DNA from: Siphonodentalium dalli
Taxonomy: Eukaryota > Mollusca > Scaphopoda > Gadilida > Siphonodentaliidae
Direction: 5' to 3'
DNA: 64,000 nucleotides
NCBI GenBank assembly: GCA_032622095.1
Contig: CP136068.1
Span: 186,859,309-186,923,308, forward strand
In this document: positions 43,801 through 58,645 of the stretch, piece after piece
How the letters are laid out: every line of letters starts with the position of its first letter
Position numbering within the stretch: the stretch's first letter is position 1
The notes under the pieces: model-generated
Databases searched by the model: none
What the model saw: the letters and a program-made list of their open reading frames with translations, nothing else
Told to the model about the DNA's origin: nothing
Translations under genes and position numbers: made by a program

Positions 43801-46800
43801 CAGTCACTGGGCATATAAATTCTGCAAATATTGTCATAACATCACATGTTTCTGCCAAATTAAGGTGTCTCCATTGTTCTAATTGGATTAAAACAGTCAC
43901 TGGGCATATCAGTTCTGCCAATATTGTCATAACATCCCATGTTTTTGCCAAATTAAAAACTCCCCATTGTTCTAATTGGACTAAAACTGTCACTGGGCAT
44001 ATAAATTCTTCAAATATTGTCATAACATCCCATGTTTCTGCCAAATTAAGGGGTCCCCATTCTTCTAATGGGATTAAGACAGTCACTGTGCATATCAATT
44101 CTGCAAATATTGTCATAACATCACATGTTTCTGCCAAATTAAGGGGTCTCCATTGCTCTAATTGGATTAAAACAGTCACTGGGCATATAAATTTTTGCAA
44201 ATATCGTCATAACATCACATGTTTCTGCCAAATTAAGGGCTCTCCATTGTTCTAATTGGACTAAAACAGTCACTGGGCATATAGATTCTGCAAATATTGT
44301 CGTAACATCCAATGTTTCTGCCAAATTAAGGTGTCCTCATTGTTCTAATTAGACTAAAACAGTCACTGGGCATATAAATTCTGCAAATATTGTCATAACT
44401 TCCCATGTTTCTGCCAAATTAAGGGGTCCCCATTGTTCTAATTGGACTAAACAGTCACTGGGCATATCAATTCTGCAAATATTGTCATAACATCCCATGT
44501 TTCTGCCAAATTAAGGGGTAACCATTGTTCTAATTGGACTAAAACAGTCACTGTGCATACCAATTCTGCAAATATTGTCATAACACTGATAACACCCCAT
44601 GTTTCTGCCAAATTAAGGGGTCCCCATTGTTCTAATTGGATTAAAACAGTCAATGGGCATAATTTCATAACAACTCATCTTTCTGCCAAATTAAGGTGTC
44701 CCCATTGATCTAATTGGACTAAAACAGTCACTGGGCATATACATTCTGCAAATATCGTCATAACATCACATGTTTCTGCCAAATTAAGGGCTCTCCATTG
44801 TTCTAATTGGACTAAAACTGTCACTGGGCATATAAATTCTTCAAATATTGTCATAACATCCCATGTTTCTGCCAAATTAAGGGGTCCCCATTCTTCTAAT
44901 GGGATTAAGACAGTCACTGTGCATATCAATTCTGCAAATATTGTCATAACATCACATGTTTCTGCCAAATTAAGGGGTCTCCATTGCTCTAATTGGATTA
45001 AAACAGTCACTGGGCATATAAATTTTTGCAAATATCGTCATAACATCACATGTTTCTGCCAAATTAAGGGCTCTCCATTGTTCTAATTGGACTAAAACAG
45101 TCACTGGGCATATAGATTCTGCAAATATTGTCGTAACATCCAATGTTTCTGCCAAATTAAGGTGTCCTCATTGTTCTAATTAGACTAAAACAGTCACTGG
45201 GCATATAAATTCTGCAAATATTGTCATAACTTCCCATGTTTCTGCCAAATTAAGGGGTCCCCATTGTTCTAATTGGACTAAACAGTCACTGGGCATATCA
45301 ATTCTGCAAATATTGTCATAACATCCCATGTTTCTGCCAAATTAAGGGGTAACCATTGTTCTAATTGGACTAAAACAGTCACTGTGCATACCAATTCTGC
45401 AAATATTGTCATAACACTGATAACACCCCATGTTTCTGCCAAATTAAGGGGTCCCCATTGTTCTAATTGGATTAAAACAGTCAATTGGCATAATTTCATA
45501 ACAACTCATCTTTCTGCCAAATTAAGGTGTCCCCATTGATCTAATTGGACTAAAACAGTCACTGGGCATATACATTCTGCAAATATCGTCATAACATCAC
45601 ATGTTTCTGCCAAATTAAGGGCTCTCCATTGTTCTAATTGGACTAAAACAGTCACTGGGCATATAAATTCTGCAAATATTGTCATAACTTCCAATGTTTC
45701 TGCCAAATTAAGGTGTCCTCATTGTTCTAATTAGACTAAAACAGTCACTGGGCATATAAATTCTGCAAATATTGTCATAACATCACATGTTTCTGCCAAA
45801 TTAAGGGGTCTCCATTGTTCTAAATGGATTAAAACAGTCACTGGGCATATCAATTCTGCAAATATTGTCATAACATCCCATGTTTTTGCCAAATTAAGGA
45901 CTCCCCATTGTTCTAATTGGACTAAAACAGTCACTGGGCATATAAATTCTGCAAATATTGTCATAACATCCCATGTTTCTGCCAAATTAAGGGGTCCCCA
46001 TTGTTCTAATTGGACTAAAACAGTCACTGGGTATATAAATTCTGCAAATATTATCATAACATCACATGTTTCTGCTAAATTAAGGGGTCCCTATTGTTCT
46101 AATTTGATTAAAATAGTCACTGGGCATATCAATTCTGCAAATATTGTCATAGCATCCCATGTTTCTGCCAAATTAAGGTGTCCTCATTGTTCTAATTAGA
46201 CTAAAACCGTCACTGGGCATATATATTTTTGCAAATATTGTCATAATATCCCATGTTTCTGCTAAATTAAGGGGTCCCCATTGTTCTAATTGGACTAAAA
46301 CAGTCACTGGGCGTACATATTCTGCAAATATTGTCATAACATCCAATGTTTCTGCCAAATTAAGGTGTCCTCATTGTTCTAATTAGACTAAAACAGTCAC
46401 TGGGCATATAAATTCTGCAAATATTGTCATAACATCCAATGTTTCTGCCAAATTAAGGTGTCCTAATTGTTCTAATTAGACTAAAACAGTCACTGGGCAT
46501 ATAAATTCTGCAAATATTGTCATAACATCCAATGTTTCTGCCAAATTAAGGTGTCCTCATTGTTCTAATTAGACTAAAACAGTCACTGGGCATATAAATT
46601 CTGCAAATATTGTCATAACATCACATGTTTCTGCCAAATTAAGGTGTCTCCATTGTTCTAATTGGATTAAAACAGTCACTGGGCATATCAGTTCTGCCAA
46701 TATTGTCATAACATCCCATGTTTTTGCCAAATTAAGGACTCCCCATTGTTCTAATTGGACTAAAACAGTCACTGGGCATATAAATTCTTCAAATATTGTC

Positions 46801-49800
46801 ATAACATCCCAAGTTTCTGCCAAATTAAGGGGTCCCCATTCTTCTAATGGGATTAAGACAGTCACTGTGCATATCAATTCTGCAAATATTGTCATAACAT
46901 CATATGTTTCTGCCAAATTAAGGGGTCTCCATTGCTCTAATTGGATTAAAACAGTCACCGGGCATATAAATTTTTGCAAATATCGTCATAACATCACATG
47001 TTTCTGCCAAATTAAGGGCTCTCCATTGTTCTAATTGGACTAAAACAGTCACTGGGCATATAGATTCTGCAAATATTGTCATAACATCCAATGTTTCTGC
47101 CAAATTAAGGTGTCCTCATTGTTCTAATTAGACTAAAACAGTCACTGGGCATATAAATTCTGCAAATATTGTCATAACTTCCCATGTTTCTGCCAAATTA
47201 AGGGGTCCCCATTGTTCTAATTGGACTAAAACAGTCACTGGGCATATCAATTCTGCAAATATTGTCATAACATCCCATGTTTCTGCCAAATTAAGGGGTA
47301 ACCATTGTTCTAATTGGACTAAAACAGTCACTGTGCATACCAATTCTGCAAATATTGTCATAACACTGATAACACCCCATGTTTCTGCCAAATTAAGGGG
47401 TCCCCATTGTTCTAATTGGATTAAAACAGTCAATGGGCATAATTTCATAACATCTCATCTTTCTGCCAAATTAAGGTGTCCCCATTGATCTAATTGGACT
47501 AAAACAGTCACTGGGCATATACATTCTGCAAATATCGTCATAACATCACATGTTTCTGCCAAATTAAGGGCTCTCCATTGTTCTAATTGGACTAAAACAG
47601 TCACTGGGCGTATAAATTCTGCAAATATTGTCATAACATCCAATGTTTCTGCCAAATTAAGGTGTCCTCATTGTTCTAATTAGACTAAAACAGTCACTGG
47701 GCATATAAATTCTGCAAATATTGTCATAACATCCAATGTTTCTGCCAAATTAAGGTGTCCTCATTGTTCTAATTAGACTAAAACAGTCACTGGGCATATA
47801 AATTCTGCAAATATTGTCATAACATCACATGTTTCTGCCAAATTAAGGGGTCTCCATTGTTCTAATTGGATTAAAACAGTCACTGGGCATATCAATTCTG
47901 CAAATATTGTCATAATATCCCATGTTTTTGCCAAATTAAGGACTCCCCATTGTTCTAATTGGACTAAAACAGTCACTGGGCATATCAATTCTGCAAATAT
48001 TGTCATAACATCAGGTAACATCCCATGTTTCTGCCAAATTAAGGGTCCCCTTTTTCTAATTGGACTAAAACAGTCACTGGGCATATAAATTCTGCAAATA
48101 TTATCATAGCATCCCATGTTTCTGCCAAATTAAGGTGTCCTCATTGTTCTAATTAGACTAAAAACCGTCACTGGGCATATATATTTTTGCAAATATTGTC
48201 ATAATATCCCATGTTTCTGCTAAATTAAGGGGTCCCCATTGTTCTTATTGGACTAAAACAGTCACTGGGCGTATATATTCTGCAAATATTGTCATAACAT
48301 CCAATGTTTCTGCCAAATTAAGGTGTGCTCATTGTTCTAATTAGACTAAAACAGTCACTGGGCATATAAATTCTGCAAATATTGTCATAACATCACATGG
48401 TTCTGCCAAATTAAGGGGTCTCCATTGTTCTAATTGGATTAAAACAGTCACTGGGCATATCAATTCTGCAAATATTGTCATAACATCCCATGTTTTTGCC
48501 AAATTAAGGGGTCCCCATTGTTCTAATTGGACTAAAACAGTCACTGGGCATATAAATTCTGCAAATATTGTCATAACATCAGGTAACATCCCATGTTTCT
48601 GCTAAATTAAGGGGTCCCCATTGTTCTAATTGGACTAAAACAGTCACTGGGCATATAAATTCTGCAAATATTATCATAACATCACATGTTTCTGCTAAAT
48701 TAAGGGGTCCCCATTGTTCTAATTTGATTAAAACAGTCACTGGGCATATAAATTCTGCAAATATTGTCATAGCATCCCATGTTTCTGCCAAATTAAGGTG
48801 TCCTCATTGTTCTAATTAGACTAAAACCGTCACTGGGCATATAAATTTTTGCAAATATTGTCATAATATCCCATGTTTCTGCTTAATTAAGGGGTCCCCA
48901 TTGTTCCAATTGGATTTAAACAGTCAATGGGCATAATTTCATAACATCTCATCTTTCTGCCAAATTAAGGTGTCTCCATTGCTCTAATTGGATTAAAACA
49001 GTCACTGGGCATATAAATTTTTGCAAATATCGTCATAACATCACATGTTTCTGCCAAATTGTGTCCATTGTTCTAATTGGACTAAAACAGTCACTGGGCA
49101 TATAAATTCTGCAAATATTGTCATAACATCCAATGTTTCTGCCAAATTAAGGTGTCCTCATTGTTCTACCGGTAATTAGACTAAAACAGTCACTGGGCAT
49201 ATAAATTCTGCAAATATTGTCATAACATCACATGTTTCTGCCAAATTAAGGGGTCTCCATTGTTCTAATTAGACTAAAACAGTCACTGGGCATATCAATT
49301 CTGCAAATATTGTCATAACATCCCATGTTTCTGCCAAATTAAGGGGTAACCATTGTTCTAATTGGACTAAAACAGTCACTGTGCATACCAATTCTGCAAA
49401 TATTGTCATAACACTGATAACACCCTATGTTTCTGCCAAATTAAGGGGTCCCCATTGTTCTAATTGGATTAAAACAGTCAATGGGCATAATTTCATAACA
49501 TCTCATCTTTCTGCCAAATTAAGGTGTCCCCATTGATCTAATTGGACTAAAACAGTCACTGGGCATATACATTCTGCAAATATCGTCATAACATCACATG
49601 TTTCTGCCAAATTAAGGGCTCTCCATTGTTCTAATTGGATTAAAACAGTCACTGGGCGTATAAATTCTGCAAATATTGTCATAACATCCAATGTTTCTGC
49701 CAAATTATGGTGTCCTCATTGTTCTAATTAGACTAAAACAGTCACTGGGCATATAAATTCTGCAAATATTGTCATAACATCCAATGTTTCTGCCAAATTA

Positions 49801-52800
49801 AGGTGTCCTCATTGTTCTAATTAGACTAAAACCGTCACTGGGCATATAAATTTTTGCAAATATTGTCATAATATCCCATGTTTCTGCTAAATTAAGGGGT
49901 CCCCATTGTTCCAATTGGATTAAAACAGTCAATGGGCATAATTTCATAACATCTCATCTTTCTGCCAAATTAAGGTGTCTCCATTGCTCTAATTGGATTA
50001 AAACAGTCACTGGGCATATAATTTTTTGAAAATATCGTCATAACATCACATGTTTCTGCCAAATTGTGTCCATTGTTCTAATTGGACTAAAACAGTCACT
50101 GGGCATATAAATTCTGCAAATATTGTCATAACATCCAATGTTTCTGCCAAATTAAGGTGTCCTCATTGTTCTACCGGTAATTAGACTAAAACAGTCACTG
50201 GGCATATAAATTCTGCAAATATTGTCATAACATCACATGTTTCCGCCAAATTAAGGTGTCCTCATTGTTCTAATTAGACTAAAACAGTCACTGGGCGTAT
50301 AAATTCTGCAAATATTGTCATAACATCCAACGTTTCTGCCAAATTAAGGTGTCCTCATTGTTCTAATTAGACTAAAACAGTCACTGGGCATATAAATTCT
50401 GCAAATATTGTCATAACATCCAATGTTTCTGCCAAATTAAGGTGTCCTCATTGTTCTAATTAGACTAAAACCGTCACTGGGCATATAAATTTTTGCAAAT
50501 ATTGTCATAATATCCCATGTTTCTGCTAAATTAAGGGGTCCCCATTGTTCCAATTGGATTAAAACAGTCAATGGGCATAATTTCATAACATCTCATCTTT
50601 CTGCCAAATTAAGGTGTCTCCATTGCTCTAATTGGATTAAAACAGTCACTGGGCATATAAATTTTTGCAAATATCGTCATAACATCACATGTTTCTGCCA
50701 AATTGTGTCCATTGTTCTAATTGGACTAAAACAGTCACTGGGCATATAAATTCTGCAAATATTGTCATAACATCCAATGTTTCTGCCAAATTAAGGTGTC
50801 CTCATTGTTCTACCGGTAATTAGACTAAAACAGTCACTGGGCATATAAATTCTGCAAATATTGTCATAACATCACATGTTTCCGCCAAATTAAGGTGTCC
50901 TCATTGTTCTAATTAGACTAAAACAGTCACTGGGCATATCAATTCTGCAAATATTGTCATAACATCCCATGTTTTTGCCAAATTAAGGACTCCCCATTGT
51001 TCTAATTGGACTAAAACAGTCACTGGGCATATATATTCTGCAAATATTGTCATACCATCCCATGTTTCTGCCAAATTAAGGGGTCCCCATTGTTTTAATT
51101 GGACTAAAACAGTCACTGGGCATTTAAATTCTGCAAATATTGTCATAACATCTGGTAACATCCCATGTTTGTGCCAAATTAAGGGGTCCCCATTGTTCTA
51201 ATTGGACTAAAACAGTCACTGGGCATATAAATTCTGCAAATATTATCATAACATCAAATGTTTCTGCTAAATTAAGGGGTCCCCATTGTTCTAATTTGAT
51301 TAAAACAGTCACTGGGCATATCAATTCTGCAAATATTGTCATAGCATCCCATGTTTCTGCCAAATTAAGGTGTCCTCATTGTTCTAATTAGACTAAAACC
51401 GTCACTGGGCATATAAATTTTTGCAAATATTGTCATAATATCCCATGTTTCTGCTAAATTAAGGGGTCCCCATTGTTCTAATTGGATTAAATCAGTCAAT
51501 GGGCATAATTTCATAACATCTCATCTTTCTGCCAAATTAAGGTGTCCCCATTGATCTAATTGGACTAAAACAGTCACTGGGCATATACATTCTGCAAATA
51601 TTGTCATAACATCACATGTTTCTGCCAAATTAAGGGGTCTCCATTGCTCTAATTGGATTAAAACAGTCACTGGGCATATAAATTTTTGCAAATATCGTCA
51701 TAACATCACATGTTTCGGCCAAATTAAGGGCTCTCCATTGTTCTAATTGGACTAAAACAGTCACTGGGCATATAAATTCTGCAAATATTGTCATAACATC
51801 CAATGTTTCTGCCAAATTAAGGGGTCTCCATTGTTCTAATTGGATTAAAACAGTCACTGGGCATATCAGTTCTGCAAATATTGTCATAACATCCCGTGTT
51901 TTTGCCAAATTAAGGACTCCCCATTGTTCTAATTGGACTAAAACAGTCACTGGGCATATTAATTCTGCAAATATTGTCATAACATCCCATGTTTCTGCCA
52001 AATTAAGGGTCCCCATTCTTCTAATGGGATTAAGACAGTCACTGTGCATATCAATTCTGCAAATATTGTCATAACATCACATGTTTCTGCCAAATTAAGG
52101 GGTCTCCATTGCTCTAATTGGATTAAAACAGTCTCTGGGCATATATATTCTGCAAATATTGTCATAACATCCCATGTTTCTGCCAAATTAAGGGGTCCCC
52201 ATTGTTCTAATTGGACTAAAACAGTCACTGGCATATCAATTCTGCAAATATTGTCATAACATCCCATGTTTCTGCCCAATTAAGGGGTAACCATTGTTCT
52301 AATTGGACTAAAACAGTCACTGTGCATATCAATTCTGCAAATATTGTCATAACACTGATAACACCCCATGTTTTTGCCAAATTAAGGGGTCCCATTGATC
52401 TAATTGGATTAAAACAGTGACTGGGCATATAAATGTTTGCAAATATTGTCATAATATCCCATGTTTCTGCTAAATTAAGGGGTCCCCGTTGTTCTAATTG
52501 GATTAAAACAATCAATGGGCATATAAGTTCTGCAAATATTGTCATAGCATCCCATGTTTCTGCCAAATTAATGTGTCCTCATTGTTCTAATTAGACTAAA
52601 ACCGTCACTGGGCATATAAATTTTGGCAAATATTGTCATAATATCCCATGTTTCTGCTAAATTAAGGGGTCCCCATTGTTCTAATTGGATTAAAACAGTC
52701 AATGGGCATAATTTCATAACATCTCATCTTTCTGCCAAATTAAGGTGTCCCCATTGATCTAATTGGACTAAAACAGTCACTGGGCATATACATTCTGCAA

Positions 52801-55800
52801 ATATTGTCATAACATCCAATGTTTCTGCCAAATTAAGGTGTCCTCATTGTTCTAATTAGACTAAAACAATCACTGGGCATATATATTCTGCAAATATTGT
52901 CATAACATCCAATGTTTCTGCCAAATTAAGGTGTCCTCATTGTTCTAATTAGACTAAAACAGTCACTGGGATATAAATTCTGCAAGTATTGTCATAACAT
53001 CACATGTTTCTGCCAAATTAAGGGGTGTCCATTGTTCTAATGGGATTAAAACAGTCACTGGGCATATCAATTCTGCAAATATTGTCATAACATCCCATGT
53101 TTTTGCCAAATTAAGGACTCCCCATTGTTCTAATTGGACTAAAACAGTCACTGGGCATATAAATTCTGCAAATATTGTCATAACATCCCATGTTTCTGCC
53201 AAATTAAGGGGTCCCCATTGATCTAATTGGATTAAAACAGTCACTGGGCATATAAATTTTTGCAAATATTGTCATAATATCCCATGTTTCTGCTAAATTA
53301 AGGGATCCCCGTTGTTCTAATTGGATTAAAACAGTCAATGGGCATATAAGTTCTGCAAATATTGTCATAGCATCCCATGTTTCTGCCAAATTAAGGTGTC
53401 CTCATTGTTCTACCGGTAATTAGACTAAAACAGTCACTGGGCATATCAATTCTGCAAGTATTGTCATAACATCACATGTTTCTGCCAAATTAAGGGGTGT
53501 CCATTGTTCTAATGGGATTAAAACAGTCACTGGGCATATCAATTCTGCAAATATTGTCATAACATCCCATGTTTTTGCCAAATTAAGGACTCCCCATTGT
53601 TCTAATTGGACTAAAACAGTCACAGGGCATATCAATTCTGCAAATATTGTCATAACATCACATGTTTCTGCCAAATTAAGGGGTCTCCATTGCTCTAATT
53701 GGATTAAAACAGTCACTTCGCATATAAATTTTTGCAAATATCGTCATAACATCACATGTTTCTGCCAAATTAAGGGATCTCCATTGTTCTAATTGGACTA
53801 AAACAGTCACTGGGCATATAAATTCTGCAAATATTGTCATAACATCCCATGTTTCTGCCAAATTAAGGGGTCCCCATTGTTCTAATTGGACTAAAACAGT
53901 CACTGGGCATATAAATTCTGCAAATATTGTCATAACATCAGGTAACATCCCATGTTTCTGACAAATTAAGGGGTCCCCATTGTTCTAATTGGACTAAAAC
54001 AGTCACTGGGCATATAAATTCTGCAAATATTATCATAACATCACATGTTTCTGCTAAATTAAGGGGTCCCCATTGTTCTAATTTGATTAAAACAGTCACT
54101 GAGCATATCAATTCTGCAAATATTGTCATAGCATCCCATGTTTCTGCCAAATTAAGGTGTCCTCATTGTTCTAATTAGACTAAAACCGTCACTGGGCATA
54201 TATATTTTTGCAAATATTGTCATAATATCCCAAGTTTCTGCTAAATTAAGGGGTCCCCATTGTTCTAATCGGACTAAAACAGTCACTGGGCGTATAAATT
54301 CTGCAAATATTGTCATAACATCCAATGTTTCTGCCAAATTAAGGTGTCCTCATTGTTCTAATTAGACTAAAACAGTCACTGGGCATATAAATTCTGCAAA
54401 TATTGTCATAACATCCAATGTTTCTGCCAAATTAAGGTGTCCTCATTGTTCTAATTAGACTAAGACAGTCACTGGGCATATAAATTCTGCAAATATTGTC
54501 ATAACATCACATGTTTCTGCCAAATTAAGGGGTCTCCATTGTTCTAATTGGACTAAAACAGTCACTGGGCATATAAATTCTGCAAATATTGTCATAACAT
54601 CCCATGTTTCTGCCAAATTAAGGGGTCCCCATTGTTCTAATTGGACTAAAACAGTCACTGGGCATATAAATTCTGCAAATATTGTCATAACATCAGGTAA
54701 CATCCCATGTTTCAGCCAAATTAAGGGGTCCCATTTGTTCTAATTGGACTAAAACAGTCACTGGGCATATAAATTCTGCAAATATTATCATAACATCACA
54801 TGTTTCTGCTAAATTAAGGGGTCCCCATTGTTCTAATTGGACTAAAACAGTCACTGGGCATATAAATTCTGCAAATATTATCATAACATCACATGTTTCT
54901 GCTAAATTAAGGGGTCCCCATTGTTCTAATTTGATTAAAACAGTCACTGGGCATATAAATTCTGCAAATATTGTCATAGCATCCCATGTTTCTGCCAAAT
55001 TAAGGTGTCCTCATTGTTCTAATTAGACTAAAACCGTCACTGGGCATATAATTTTTTGCAAATATTGTCATAATATCCCATGTTTCTGCTAAATTAAGGG
55101 GTCCCCATTGTTCCAATTGGATTAAAACAGTCAATGGGCATAATTTCATAACATCTCATCTTTCTGCCAAATTAAGGTGTCCCCATTGATCTAATTGGAC
55201 TAAAACAGTCACTGGGCATATACATTCTGCAAATATTGTCATAACATCACATGTTTCTGCCAAATTAAGGGGTCTCCATTGCTCTAATTGGATTAAAACA
55301 GTCACTGGGCATATAAATTTTTGCAAATATCGTCATAACATCACATGTTTCTGCCAAATTGTGTCCATTGTTCTAATTGGACTAAAACAGTCACTGGGCA
55401 TATAAATTCTGCAAATATTGTCATAACATCCAATGTTTCTGCCAAATTAAGGTGTCCTCATTGTTCTACCGGTAATTAGACTAAAACAGTCACTGGGCAT
55501 ATAAATTCTGCAAATATTGTCATAACATCACATGTTTCTGCCAAATTAAGGGGTCTCCATTGTTCTAATTGGATTAAAACAGTCACTGGGCATATCAGTT
55601 CTGCAAATATTGTCATAACATCCCATGTTTTTGCCAAATTAAGGACTCCCCATTGTTCTAATTGGACTAAAACAGTCACTGGGCATATAAATTCTGCAAA
55701 TATTGTCATAACATCCCATGTTTCTGCCAAATTAAGGGGTCCCCTTTCTTCTAATGGGATTAAGACAGTCACTGGGCATATAAATTCTGCAAATATTGTC

Positions 55801-58425
55801 ATAACATCCCATGTTTCTGCCAAATTAAGGGGTCCCCATTGTTCTAATTGGACTAAAACAGTCACTGGGCATATCAATTCTGCAAATATTGTCATAACAT
55901 CTCATGTTTCTGCCAAATTAAGGGGTCCCATTGATCTAATTGGATTAAAACAGTCACTGGGCATATAAATTTTTGCAAATATTGTCATAATATCCCATGT
56001 TTCTGCTAAATTAAGGGATCCCCGTTGTTCTAATTGGATTAAAACAGTCAATGGGCATATAAGTTCTGCAAATATTGTCATAGCATCCCATGTTTCTGCC
56101 AAATTAAGGTGTCCTCATTGTTCTAATTAGACTAAAACCGTCACTGGGCATATAATTTTTTGCAAATATTGTCATAATATCCCATGTTTCTGCTAAATTA
56201 AGGGGTCCCCATTGTTCTAATTGGATTAAAACAGTCAATGGGCATAATTTCATAACATCACATCTTTCTGCCAAATTAAGGTGTCCCCATTGATCTAATT
56301 GGACTAAAACAGTCACTGGGCATATACATTCTGCAAATATCGTCATAACATCACATGTTTCTGCCAAATTAAGGGCTCTCCATTGTTCTAATTGGACTAA
56401 AACAGTCACTGGGCGTATAAATTCTGGAAATATTGTCATAACATCCAATGTTTCTGCCAATTAAGGTGTCCTCATTGTTCTAATTAGACTAAAACAGTCA
56501 CTGGGCATATAAATTCTGCAAATATTGTCATAACATCCAATGTTTCTGCCAAATTAAGGTGTCCTCATTGTTCTAATTAGACTAAAACAGTCACTGGGCA
56601 TATATATTCTGCAAATATTGTCATAACATCACATGTTTCTGCCAAATTAAGGGGTGTCCATTGTTCTAATTGGATTAAAACAGTCACTGGGCATATCAAT
56701 TCTGCAAATATTGTCATAACATCCCATGTTTTTGCCAAATTAAGGACTCCCCATTGTTCTAATTGGACTAAAACAGTCACTGTGCATATAAATTCTGCAA
56801 ATATTGTCATAACATCCCATGTTTCTGCCAAATTAAGGGGTACCCATTGTTCTAATTGGACTAAAACAGTCACTGGGCATATACATTCTGCAAATACATG
56901 TATTGTCATAACATCAGGTAACATCCCATGTTTCTGCCAAATTAAGGGGTCCCCATTGTTCTAATTGGACTAAAACAGTCACTGGGCATATAAATTCTGC
57001 AAATATTATCATAACATCACATGTTTCTGCTAAATTAAGGGGTCCCCATTGTTCTAATTTGATTAAAACAGTCACTGGGCATATAAATTCTGCAAATATT
57101 GTCATAGCATCCCATGTTTCTGCCAAATTAAGGTGTCCTCATTGTTCTAATTAGACTAAAACCGTCACTGGGCATATAAATTTTTGCAAATATTGTCATA
57201 ATATCCCATGTTTCTGCTAAATTAAGGGGTCCCCATTGTTCTAATTGGATTAAAACAGTCAATGGGCATAATTTCATAACATCTCATCTTTCTGCCAAAT
57301 TAAGGTGTCCTCATTGTTTTAATTAGACTAAAAGAGTCACTGGGCATATAAATTCTGCAAATATTGTCATAACATCACATGTTTCTGCCAAATTAAGGGG
57401 TCTCCATTGTTCTAATTGGATTAAAACAGTCACTGGGCATATCAATTCTGCAAATATTGTCATAACATCCCATGATTTTGCCAAATTAAGGACTCCCCAT
57501 TGTTCTAATTGGACTAAAACAGTCACTGGGCATATAAATTCTGCAAATATTGTCATAACATCCCATGTTTCTGCCAAATTAAGGGGTCCCCATTGATCTA
57601 ATTGGAATAAAACAGTCACAGGGCATATCAATTCTGCAAATATTGTCATAACATCACATGTTTCTGCCAAATTAAGGGGTGTCCATTGCTCTAATTGGAT
57701 TAAAACAGTCACTGGGCATATAAATTTTTGCAAATATTGTCATAACATCACATGTTTCTGCCAAATTAAGGGCTCTCCATTGTTCTAATTGGACTAAAAC
57801 AGTCACTGGGCATATAAATTCTGCAAATATTGTCATAACATCCAATGTTTCTGCCAAATTAAGGTGTCCTCATTGTTCTAATTAGACTAAAACAGTCACT
57901 GGGCATGTAAATTCTGCAAATATTGTCATAACATCCCATGTTTCTGCCAAATTAAGGGGTCCCCATTGTTCTAATTGGACTAAAACAGTCACTGGGCATA
58001 TCAATTCTGCAAATATTGTCATAACATCCCATGTTTCTGCCAAATTAAGGGGTAACCATTGTTCTAATTGGACTAAAACAGTCACTGCATGTGCATATCA
58101 ATTCTGCAAATATTGTCATAACACTGATAACACCCCATGTGTCTGCCAAATTAAGGGGTCCCATTGATCTAATTGGATTAAAACAGCCACTGGGCATATA
58201 AATTTTTGCAAATATTGTCATAATATCCCATGTTTCTGCTAAATTAAGGGGTCCCCGTTGTTCTAATTGGATTAAAACAGTCAATGGTCATATAAGTTCT
58301 TCAAATATTGTCATAACATCCCATCTTTCTGCCAAATTAAGGTGTCCCCATTGATCTAATTGAACTAAAACAGTCACTGGGCATATAAATTCGGCAATTA
58401 ACATCCCATGTTTCTGCCAAATTAA
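40812..58425. repeat. 17.6-kb satellite of 93-bp units
   Basis: Roughly 190 tandem copies of a 93-bp unit containing TTCTGCAAATATTGTCATAA, CATGTTTCTGCCAAATTAAG, CCCATTGTTCTAATTGGACT and AAAACAGTCACTGGGCATAT. The unit is 31 codons long, so minus-strand frames stay open for 60-140 codons and read MTIFAEFICPVTVLVQLEQW then GPLNLAETWDV. Stops and frame breaks end every frame, so it is not a gene. Variant units mark higher-order repeats: blocks recur about 831 bp apart (44139 and 44970), 1949 bp (41841 and 43790) and 2779 bp (43790 and 46569). Rare variants include TTCTACCGGTAATTAG (49168, 50173, 50812, 53411, 55467) and a short CCAAATTGTGTCC form. Confidence 0.95.
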
Positions 58426-58573
58426 CCATTTACCCAACAGAACGGCCCTGTGCCAATGCATTCTCTTATATATGCGAGTCGACCACAGGTCGCCTCGCAT
58501 ACATGTATATAAGAGAATGCATTGGCTTAATTAACACATATTAAAAATGATAAAATTGTCAAAGAATGTAGAG
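58426..58573. mobile_element. 148-bp insertion with promoter-like inverted pair
   Basis: The satellite unit stops at CCAAATTAA (58417-58425) and resumes at AATTAAGGGG (58574), so AATTAA is duplicated (58420-58425, 58574-58579). This 6-bp duplication is the same length as for the palindromic element. The insert contains GCCAATGCATTCTCTTATAT at 58453 and its inverted copy ending ATGCATTGGC at 58525, with a GTCGACC...GGTCGCC centre. Positions 58447-58480 match 14823-14856 exactly over 34 nt. No terminal inverted repeat was found at the insert ends. Confidence 0.6.
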
Positions 58574-58645
58574 AATTAAGGGGTCCCCATTGTTCTAATT
58601 GGACTAAAACAGTCACTGGGCATATATATTTAGCAAATATTTTGA
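58574..58645. repeat. Last isolated 93-bp satellite unit
   Basis: One further unit (AATTAAGGGGTCCCCATTGT to GGCATATATATTTAGCAAAT) continues the satellite after the insertion. Confidence 0.8.

Noticed and set aside
41841-57733. Many frames of 60-139 codons with a 31-residue repeat
   Set aside because: They are readings of the 93-bp satellite. All are broken by stops within a few units and overlap frames on the other strand.
40812-58425. CRISPR array or similar repeat-spacer structure
   Set aside because: Units are contiguous 93-bp monomers without unique spacers, and the context is eukaryotic.
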